In this document: piece by piece, positions 13,291 through 18,409 of the stretch
Layout: every line of letters begins with the position of its first letter
Position numbering within the stretch: the stretch's first letter is position 1
Origin: Deltaproteobacteria bacterium
Lineage (GTDB): Bacteria; UBA10199; SBBF01
Direction of reading: 5' to 3'
NCBI GenBank assembly: GCA_016207765.1
Contig: JACQOY010000083.1
Span: 1-18,409, forward strand
DNA length: 18,409 nt
Notes under the pieces: generated by a model
Seen by the model: only the letters and a program-made list of their open reading frames with translations
Told to the model about the DNA's origin: nothing
Databases searched by the model: none
Position numbers and translations under genes: made by a program

Positions 13291-14376
13291 GTGTGCCCCT
13301 TTATCCCCTCTGCCATCTTCATCGATAAAACCGTTCGCGACCTCCCCCTCACCCGTCGGGTGATCAACCATTTTCCGGCTATTCCGGTCACAGAGATTGA
13401 AAATCCGGATATTTTGAAAGAACCCTTCCCCGCCACCTCGGCCAAAAAACAGCTTTTGATCACGCGATTCAAAGGGGAACCGGTCAAACCATGCCAGGGA
13501 ATGGGCGATTATGTCTGTTGCAACTACATGACGGTCAGTTTCGGCACCAACTGTCATTTTGAATGTACCTACTGCATCCTGCAGGATTATTTGAAAAACA
13601 ACCCGGCGATGACCCTTTACGCCAATGTTGACGAAATCTTGGCTTCCATCGAACGCCGGCTGGTTCAAAATCCAGGGCGGCAATTCCGTATCGGCACCGG
13701 CGAACTGGCCGATTCTTTGGCCCTGGATGACATCACCCGATTGACAGGCGATCTGGTCCCTTTCGCGGCCCGGCAAGACAATCTGATTCTCGAACTGAAG
13801 ACAAAATCAGGCTGTGTAGACAACCTGATCGGCCTCAATCACCGGAAAAAAACCGTGATCTCCTGGTCCCTTAACCCTCAAAAGTTCATTGATGATGAGG
13901 AGTATAAAACCGCTTCGCTCGACGAGCGTCTCACTGCGGCAAGAAAAGTTGCCTCTGCCGGCTATCCGGTGGCGTTGCACTTCGACCCCCTGCTCGCCCT
14001 CAAAAACTGGTCTGACGAATACGTCCGACTCGTCCAACAGGTCAGAGAGGTCTTGCGTCCGACCGAAATCGCCTGGATCTCCATCGGCTCGCTCCGTTTC
14101 ACGCCCGGTTTGGGCAAAATCATCCGCGAGAGGTTCCCCAAAAGCCGGCTTTTGACCGGCGAACTTTTTCCCACTGAAGACGGCAAGGTTCGTTATTTCC
14201 GGGAAATCCGCGAGGAACTCTACAGCCACGTTAAAAACCTCGTTGACTCGGCCTTTGCGGGGGTGCCAAACTACTTATGCATGGAAACCAAACGGGTTTG
14301 GGGGGAGGTTTACAAAAACATACCGGAGACCAAAGGCGCGCTCGAGGCGCACCTCGCTCAACAATTTGCCTGTTAA
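13291..14376 (+). CDS. Spore photoproduct lyase-like radical SAM protein
   Basis: 361 residues with a GTG start. The radical SAM motif is C88-x3-C92-x2-C95 (GTNCHFECTYCIL), at nearly the same position as in spore photoproduct lyase. Preceding Cys residues C68, C76 and C77 belong to a conserved CQGMGDYVCCNY stretch. Downstream SPL-like segments include VISWSLNPQKF, GYPVALHFDPLL, WISIGSLRF and YFREIREELYSHVKNLV. In true SPLs the segment about 40 residues after the cluster holds the hydrogen-donor Cys. Here it reads FRIGTGELADSLALDDIT (132-149) and has no Cys, so thymine-dimer reversal is doubtful. The reaction is unknown. The stop codon lies inside the start region of the next gene (11-base overlap), so the two are probably coupled. 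Possible alternative: a nucleic-acid-modifying or repair enzyme. Confidence 0.85.
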   Translation: MCPFIPSAIFIDKTVRDLPLTRRVINHFPAIPVTEIENPDILKEPFPATSAKKQLLITRFKGEPVKPCQGMGDYVCCNYMTVSFGTNCHFECTYCILQDYLKNNPAMTLYANVDEILASIERRLVQNPGRQFRIGTGELADSLALDDITRLTGDLVPFAARQDNLILELKTKSGCVDNLIGLNHRKKTVISWSLNPQKFIDDEEYKTASLDERLTAARKVASAGYPVALHFDPLLALKNWSDEYVRLVQQVREVLRPTEIAWISIGSLRFTPGLGKIIRERFPKSRLLTGELFPTEDGKVRYFREIREELYSHVKNLVDSAFAGVPNYLCMETKRVWGEVYKNIPETKGALEAHLAQQFAC

Positions 14377-15283
14377 CATCATCCAAACGCAGTATGGGTC
14401 ACAGATCGGCGACGTGGAATTTGTCTGGGCGAGGAATTCAAAGGAATTCCTTTTTGCCAATTCGATTCTTGTGAAAGGCTCCCCTTCCATTCTCATCGAT
14501 CCCTCGGCCACATTCACCTACATCGAACAGCTTGCCTCAAGCCGATCGGTCAATGTCATCCTCAACACCCACTATCACGCCGATCACCGAAGCTTGAACG
14601 GCCTTTTCAAAGAGGTGATTTTTGCGGCGCATGAAAAAGACGCCCCCGCCATTCGCGACCACGAAACCTATGAGGAATTTGCCGATACCGACCCGAATTC
14701 CTTCTATTCCGAGTGGCGCAAGCAGTTTTTCAAGCAATACCAGATCCACGACTGCCCGGTCTCACAACTCTACAAAGGCCGTGAGCTGATCGAAACCGAC
14801 ACGACCCAGATACAGCTTATTCATATTCCGGGACACACGCCGGGGCATATGGCCCTCCATTTCAAAAACATCAATACCGTTTTTACCGCCGACATCGACC
14901 TCACCCCCTACGGCCCCTGGTATGCCAATGTGGTCAGCGACATCGACGAATTTATCGCCTCTGTCGAGAGGATGAAAAAGATCGAGGCCGATTATTACGT
15001 CAGCTCCCACGGCGAGCGTATTTACACGCCGGAACAATACAGGGAAAAAATCGACCGTTTTGGAAGGCATTTTCAGGAACGGGACGAAAAAATTCTGGAG
15101 CTCCTGAAGGAAGGCCCAAAAGAACTGGCGCATATCGCGAGCGAAGCAATTGTCTATCGACGCCCATCGCTTGTCGATCCACTGAAGGCCTATTTTCAGT
15201 GGCAGATGGTGATCAAACATTTGGAGCGGTTGGAGAAGAAGGGATTAATCCGAAAAGAGGGAGAATTGTATCATCGATTATAA
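14366..15283 (+). CDS. MBL-fold hydrolase with LACTB2-like winged-helix tail
   Basis: 305 residues from TTG 14366, overlapping the SPL-like gene by 11 bases. This start is chosen because upstream in-frame codons only mirror the SPL-like gene; the next in-frame ATG falls well inside the domain. The metallo-beta-lactamase motif HYHADH (69-74), GHTPGH (156-161), TADID (174-178) and SSHGE (213-217) supply the usual dinuclear zinc ligands. Residues about 240-305 (DEKILELLKEGPKELAHIA ... VIKHLERLEKKGLIRKEGELYHRL) form a small winged-helix tail as in LACTB2 and related hydrolases. LACTB2 is an endoribonuclease. Whether this protein acts on RNA, a thioester or another ester cannot be told. It ends with a six-base convergent overlap with the lipoprotein-like gene. 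Confidence 0.82.
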   Translation: MPVNIIQTQYGSQIGDVEFVWARNSKEFLFANSILVKGSPSILIDPSATFTYIEQLASSRSVNVILNTHYHADHRSLNGLFKEVIFAAHEKDAPAIRDHETYEEFADTDPNSFYSEWRKQFFKQYQIHDCPVSQLYKGRELIETDTTQIQLIHIPGHTPGHMALHFKNINTVFTADIDLTPYGPWYANVVSDIDEFIASVERMKKIEADYYVSSHGERIYTPEQYREKIDRFGRHFQERDEKILELLKEGPKELAHIASEAIVYRRPSLVDPLKAYFQWQMVIKHLERLEKKGLIRKEGELYHRL

Positions 15284-15532
15284 TTTGCCGTTGATCGCCA
15301 TCGGCACAACCACCGCCGCCCCCACCCCCGCCGCGGCGGCGATCCCCACAAAAATCCACATCCCGATCTTGTCTTTTTCTTCCTCGTCCCCGGTTTCAAA
15401 TTCCTGATTGGCCGGATTGGCTCCTTTCATGAAAGAGCCCCGCGCCGAAACTGCGGGACCATACTGCATTGATTGGCAGGAGAAGGTAAAAAAAAGAAAA
15501 AAAACAAGTCCCAGGGAAACGGTTCTTTTCAT
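15278..15532 (-). CDS. Small lipoprotein-like membrane protein
   Basis: 84 residues from ATG 15532. MKRTVSLGLVFFLFFTFSC is a signal peptide with a possible lipobox ending at C19, although Thr at the -3 position is atypical (usually Leu/Val). A polar, acidic middle (ETGDEEEKDK) is followed by a Gly/Ala-rich hydrophobic helix (about 57-80, IGMWIFVGIAAAAGVGAAVVV) and a short NGKL end. Glycine-zipper-like spacing in the second helix is reminiscent of small envelope proteins, but I do not recognise a family. It converges on the MBL gene with overlapping stops and diverges from the SUF operon. Real coding is supported by the signal-peptide layout only. Confidence 0.6.
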   Translation of the reverse strand: MKRTVSLGLVFFLFFTFSCQSMQYGPAVSARGSFMKGANPANQEFETGDEEEKDKIGMWIFVGIAAAAGVGAAVVVPMAINGKL

Positions 15533-15579
15533 TTGATTTTGGCATCGTAAGGGAATCTCCTGAGAACTGCAAGAAGACC

Positions 15580-15608
15580 TTGACACGTATAGTGGACTGG
15601 AATAGTCT
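15580..15608 (+). promoter_or_regulatory. Candidate sigma-70 promoter of the SUF operon
   Basis: TTGACA (15580-15585) is a perfect -35. TAGTCT (15603-15608) at 17-base spacing is a weak -10 lying within the IscR-like operator. A second possible -10, TATAAT (15667-15672), sits 15 bases before the regulator start but lacks a good -35; TTGAAA at 15647 is too close. Weak basal promoters under Rrf2 control are common for such operons. Confidence 0.5.
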
Positions 15609-15613
15609 TATAT
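15589..15613 (+). promoter_or_regulatory. IscR type 1-like operator upstream of the SUF regulator
   Basis: The 25-base site has inverted cores GACT (15595-15598) and AGTC (15604-15607) and outer ATA (15589-15591) and TAT (15611-15613). By hand it matches 20 of 25 positions of the E. coli IscR type 1 consensus. It overlaps the -10 region of the promoter starting with TTGACA (15580-15585), the geometry of a repressor site. The downstream gene encodes an Rrf2/IscR-family regulator, so autorepression by the cluster-bound form is the simple reading. Confidence 0.7.
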
Positions 15614-15687
15614 AGGTTAAAGATGAATAATATGACATGTAACCAGTTGAAATAATAAAACTTAATTATAATCTATACACGATCTTT

Positions 15688-16143
15688 ATGCTCCGGCTGA
15701 ATCGCAAAACTGAGTATGCCCTTTTGGCTATCGAACATATGGCCCGAAAAGCGGATACCGCCGATGCCATCACGAGTACCCGTGAAATCTCGGAGGCGCA
15801 TCATATTCCCAATCCCATTCTGGCCAAGGTACTCCAGAAATTGGCGGGCAGAGGGGTGATCAAGGCGGTCCATGGCACCAAGGGGGGGTATGTCCTCACC
15901 AAGAAACCGACCGACATCAGCGTGATCGACGTCATTCAAATTTTCGATGGAGCGGTGGCAGTGGCCGACTGTTTCAAGGAAGAAAAAATCACCTGCCCTC
16001 AATGGGATGGGTGCCTGATCAAAACCCCGTTTTATGAATTAAACCGGAAGATTCACGACCTTCTTGCGGAAACTTCCATCGCCGATCTGGCCTTGACGCG
16101 CGAGAAGGAGCATGAATCGCAAGCGACTCAAATACCTGTATGA
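15688..16143 (+). CDS. Rrf2/IscR-family Fe-S-responsive regulator
   Basis: 151 residues. The N-terminal winged helix-turn-helix (1-75) has the family marks [35 protein letters not shown] and [16 protein letters not shown]. The sensor loop carries C95-x7-C103-x5-C109 ([16 protein letters not shown]), comparable to the C-x5-C-x5-C cluster ligands of IscR but with a longer first gap. Such proteins bind [2Fe-2S] and repress iron-sulphur assembly genes when the cluster is present. The stop overlaps the sufB start (ATGA), so regulator and SUF genes form one unit, as in SUF-system regulators. The IscR-like operator lies 75 bases upstream. No clear ribosome site precedes the ATG, so the leader may be unusual. 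Confidence 0.9.
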   Translation: MLRLNRKTEYALLAIEHMARKADTADAITSTREISEAHHIPNPILAKVLQKLAGRGVIKAVHGTKGGYVLTKKPTDISVIDVIQIFDGAVAVADCFKEEKITCPQWDGCLIKTPFYELNRKIHDLLAETSIADLALTREKEHESQATQIPV

Positions 16144-17597
16144 CAAATGCAACCGTCCATGAACTGACGACCAGCGAATATAAATACGGTTTCGTGACCG
16201 ATATCGAGCAGGAGTCGGTGCCGCCCGGTTTGAATGAGGAAATCATCCGCCTCATTTCCAAAAAGAAAGAGGAGCCTGAGTTCATGCTCGACTGGCGGTT
16301 GAAGTCGTACCGCCACTGGCTGACAATGAAGGAACCCACATGGGCGAATGTCCACTACCCTCCCATCGATTATCAATCGATTATCTACTACTCCGCCCCC
16401 AAAGTGAAAGGCGACGGTCCGAAAAGTCTTGAAGAAGTCGATCCGAAGTTGTTGGAAACCTACACAAAACTCGGCATCCCGCTGAAGGAACAGGAAATGC
16501 TGGCCGGCGTGGCCATGTCCGGCGTAGCGGTGGACGCCGTGTTCGACTCGGTTTCGGTGGCCACCACCTTCAAAAAGAAATTGTCCGCCCTGGGGATTAT
16601 TTTCTGCTCCTTTTCCGAAGCGGTTCGCGAGCATCCAGAACTGGTGAAAAAATATCTTGGTTCCGTTGTTCCCTACACCGACAACTTTTTCGCCACGCTC
16701 AACTCGGCCGTCTTTTCCGACGGATCGTTTGTCTATGTGCCGAAGGGAGTCCGCTGTCCCATGGAACTCTCCACCTATTTCCGGATCAACGCCTCCAAAA
16801 CGGGACAGTTCGAGCGGACGCTCATCATCGCCGATGAAGGGGCTTATGTGAGCTATCTGGAGGGATGCACCGCCCCCATGCGTGATGAAAACCAGCTTCA
16901 TGCGGCGGTTGTTGAGCTCGTGGCGCTTAAGGGGGCGCAGATCAAGTATTCCACGGTTCAAAACTGGTATCCCGGGGACGAAAACGGCAAGGGGGGAATT
17001 TACAATTTCGTCACAAAACGCGGAAAATGCGCGGGGGCCGATGCAAAGATTTCGTGGACTCAGGTGGAAACCGGATCGGCCATCACCTGGAAATATCCGA
17101 GCTGTATTCTTCAGGGGGACAACTCGGTCGGCGAGTTTTATTCAGTGGCGCTCACCAATAATTATCAGCAGGCCGATACCGGAACCAAAATGATCCATAT
17201 CGGCAAAAACACCCGGAGCACGATCATCTCGAAGGGAATCTCCGCCGGCCACGGTCAAAACAGTTACCGCGGATTGGTGAAAATTATGAAGGGGGCTTCC
17301 GGGGCGCGAAACTATTCCCAATGCGATTCCCTTCTTTTGGGTGACAAATGCGGCGCCCACACCTTCCCCTACATTGAAATGAAAAACCCGACAGCGCAGA
17401 TGGAGCATGAGGCAACAACTTCAAAAATCAGCGAGGACCAGCTTTTTTACCTGAGAAGCAGAGGTATTTCGGAGGAAGATGCCGTCTCGATGATCGTCAA
17501 TGGATTCTGCAAACAGGTCTTCAAGGAGCTCCCGATGGAGTTCGCGGTTGAGGCGCAGAAATTGTTGGGCGTCAGTTTGGAGGGAGCGGTTGGGTAA
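16140..17597 (+). CDS. sufB: SufB, Fe-S cluster scaffold subunit
   Basis: 485 residues, against 495 for E. coli SufB. Hallmark segments: [76 protein letters not shown], the beta-helix core, and [30 protein letters not shown]. Counting back from the conserved C-terminus, C395 aligns with E. coli Cys405, which accepts sulphur and ligates the nascent cluster. H423/E424 align with His433/Glu434 at the SufB-SufD interface. All key residues are therefore present. SufB works in the cytoplasmic SufBC2D complex, receiving persulphide from SufS. It is coupled to the upstream regulator by an ATGA overlap. sufC follows after a 121-base gap filled by an inverted repeat. Confidence 0.97.
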   Translation: MTNATVHELTTSEYKYGFVTDIEQESVPPGLNEEIIRLISKKKEEPEFMLDWRLKSYRHWLTMKEPTWANVHYPPIDYQSIIYYSAPKVKGDGPKSLEEVDPKLLETYTKLGIPLKEQEMLAGVAMSGVAVDAVFDSVSVATTFKKKLSALGIIFCSFSEAVREHPELVKKYLGSVVPYTDNFFATLNSAVFSDGSFVYVPKGVRCPMELSTYFRINASKTGQFERTLIIADEGAYVSYLEGCTAPMRDENQLHAAVVELVALKGAQIKYSTVQNWYPGDENGKGGIYNFVTKRGKCAGADAKISWTQVETGSAITWKYPSCILQGDNSVGEFYSVALTNNYQQADTGTKMIHIGKNTRSTIISKGISAGHGQNSYRGLVKIMKGASGARNYSQCDSLLLGDKCGAHTFPYIEMKNPTAQMEHEATTSKISEDQLFYLRSRGISEEDAVSMIVNGFCKQVFKELPMEFAVEAQKLLGVSLEGAVG

Positions 17598-17603
17598 AAT
17601 AGT

Positions 17604-17702
17604 CCTCCCCTCCTTTGTAAGGAGGGGTTGGGGGAGGTAGAGAGCAGATAAATAGACCAAACGCTCTACCCCACCCGACCTCCCCTTACAAAGGGGAGGA
17701 GT
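17604..17702. repeat. Nested G-rich inverted repeat between sufB and sufC
   Basis: The left arm (17604-17644) and right arm (17664-17701) are imperfect inverted copies around a 19-base AT-richer centre. Each arm is itself a hairpin: CCCCTCCTT/AAGGAGGGG around TGT on the left (17607-17627), and CCTCCCCTT/AAGGGGAGG around ACA on the right (17679-17699). TTTT follows at 17702. The element begins six bases after the sufB stop and ends 17 bases before the sufC ATG. It looks like a MITE-type or REP-like element and could lower or process the sufC transcript. Confidence 0.8.
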
Positions 17703-17718
17703 TTTCAAGGATTAACAT

Positions 17719-18409
17719 ATGAGTCTGTTGGAAATCAAAAACCTTCAGGCCTCGGTGGGTGGAAAGAAAATCTTAAACGGCATCACCCTCACCATCAATG
17801 CCGGCCAAGTCCATGCCATCATGGGTCCCAACGGGTCGGGGAAAAGCACCCTGGCGCACATCCTTGCCGGACGTGAGGGCTATGAGGTTACCGGTGGAGA
17901 GGTGCTTTATCAGGGAAAGAACCTCCTTAAAATGACGCCGGAGGAGCGGGCGCGCGAGGGGGTTTTTCTCGCCTTTCAGTATCCTCTCGAAATCCCCGGC
18001 GTCAGCAGTCAGTATTTTTTAAAGGCGGCGCTGAATGCGATGCGCAAGCATCAAGGCCTCCCCGAACTCGACGCCATCGACTTTTTAAAGCTGGTCCGCG
18101 AAAAAATGAAGGTGGTGGAAATGACCGAAACCCTTCTGAACCGGCCGGTCAACGAGGGATTTTCGGGAGGGGAAAAGAAGAGAAACGAGATCTTTCAGAT
18201 GGCGGTGCTCGATCCGACCCCGGCGGGCCGACTCGGCCTGGCGGTCCTGGATGAAACCGACTCGGGGCTTGATATCGACGCCTTGAGGATTGTGGCGGGA
18301 GGGGTCAACTCCCTGCGAAGCAAAAAACGGGGGATGCTCGTCATTACCCATTATCAACGCTTGCTCAACTACATTGTCCCCGATTTTGTCCATGTCCTTT
18401 CAAAAGGGA
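17719..18409 (+). CDS. sufC: SufC, ABC-type ATPase of the SUF complex (partial, cut by window end)
   Basis: 230 residues are visible, with no stop before the window ends; the family is about 250 long, so little is missing. Walker A is GPNGSGKST (36-44), Q-loop Q87 (AFQYP), signature FSGGEKKRNEI (148-158), Walker B LAVLDE (174-179) with the SufC-specific DETDSGLDIDALR, and switch His211 (ITHYQRLLNYI). A short extra segment (about 166-172, PTPAGRL) lies between the signature helix and Walker B, where most SufC proteins go directly from LEP to LAILDE. SufC hydrolyses ATP to drive conformational change in SufBC2D. sufD and sufS are expected just beyond the window. Confidence 0.95.
   Translation, partial: MSLLEIKNLQASVGGKKILNGITLTINAGQVHAIMGPNGSGKSTLAHILAGREGYEVTGGEVLYQGKNLLKMTPEERAREGVFLAFQYPLEIPGVSSQYFLKAALNAMRKHQGLPELDAIDFLKLVREKMKVVEMTETLLNRPVNEGFSGGEKKRNEIFQMAVLDPTPAGRLGLAVLDETDSGLDIDALRIVAGGVNSLRSKKRGMLVITHYQRLLNYIVPDFVHVLSKG

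Noticed and set aside
16128..16961. Minus-strand open frame (277 codons) opposite sufB
   Set aside because: sufB is unmistakable on the plus strand with all catalytic residues. The antisense frame is His/Gly-rich noise.
17604..17702. CRISPR array
   Set aside because: Only two arms in inverted, not direct, orientation and no regular spacers. It is a palindromic repeat element.
1..18409. tRNA, rRNA or transposase genes
   Set aside because: No cloverleaf-like segment, conserved rRNA stretch or DDE/HUH transposase motif was seen while reading both strands. No tool-based scan was possible.

Overview
The window looks like a chromosomal stretch from a Gram-negative bacterium. It encodes a type IV pilus secretin with its inner-membrane alignment proteins, a small predicted lipoprotein, and SUF-type Fe-S assembly. 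Base composition is moderate, roughly 50-55% GC by eye. The pilus layout (ExeA-like ATPase, a GspB/MshN-like TPR protein, PilM-N-O, secretin), a -24/-12 promoter-like sequence and G-rich intergenic hairpins fit a Deltaproteobacteria-like lineage or an uncultured relative. That taxonomic guess is weak. Every gene-free gap is shorter than 160 bases.

1-8738 (+ strand): a type IV pilus / MSHA-like cluster. A sigma-54-like promoter precedes four minor-pilin-type genes: a PilX-like protein carrying a DGN-repeat beta-helix, two PilV/PilW-like pseudopilins and a FimT/GspH-like pseudopilin. Next come an ExeA/MshM-type AAA ATPase, a TPR protein, and pilM, pilN, pilO and a secretin. The secretin seems to carry a PilP-like domain at its N-terminus, because no separate pilP exists. 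No major pilin, PilB/PilT motor or PilC platform gene lies in the window, so the cluster probably continues upstream.

8777-13188 (- strand): accessory and metabolic genes between two PIN-domain toxin-antitoxin modules. Left is a vapBC pair. In the middle is an AmrS-type radical SAM protein translationally coupled to a GlcD-type FAD oxidase. Right is a three-gene cassette: ribbon-helix-helix antitoxin, PIN toxin and an unrecognised 134-residue protein overlapping the toxin. A perfect inverted pair of DnaA boxes lies between the cassette and the radical SAM gene. Both antitoxin genes have repeat-type operator candidates and apparently leaderless promoters.

13291-15532: a spore-photoproduct-lyase-like radical SAM gene (+) overlapping a metallo-beta-lactamase-fold gene with a LACTB2-like tail (+), then a small convergent lipoprotein-like gene (-).

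15580-18409 (+): a SUF operon start. An Rrf2-family regulator overlaps sufB, followed by sufC, which is cut by the window end. Upstream of the regulator is a site closely resembling the E. coli IscR type 1 operator, placed over a promoter. This implies Fe-S-responsive autoregulation of the operon. A nested G-rich inverted repeat separates sufB from sufC.

The best candidates for something undescribed are the SPL-like/LACTB2-like gene pair, whose SPL member appears to lack the hydrogen-donor cysteine, and the third gene of the RHH-PIN cassette with its adjacent DnaA-box palindrome. The PilP-secretin fusion, with a hairpin repeat inside its signal-peptide region, is also unusual.
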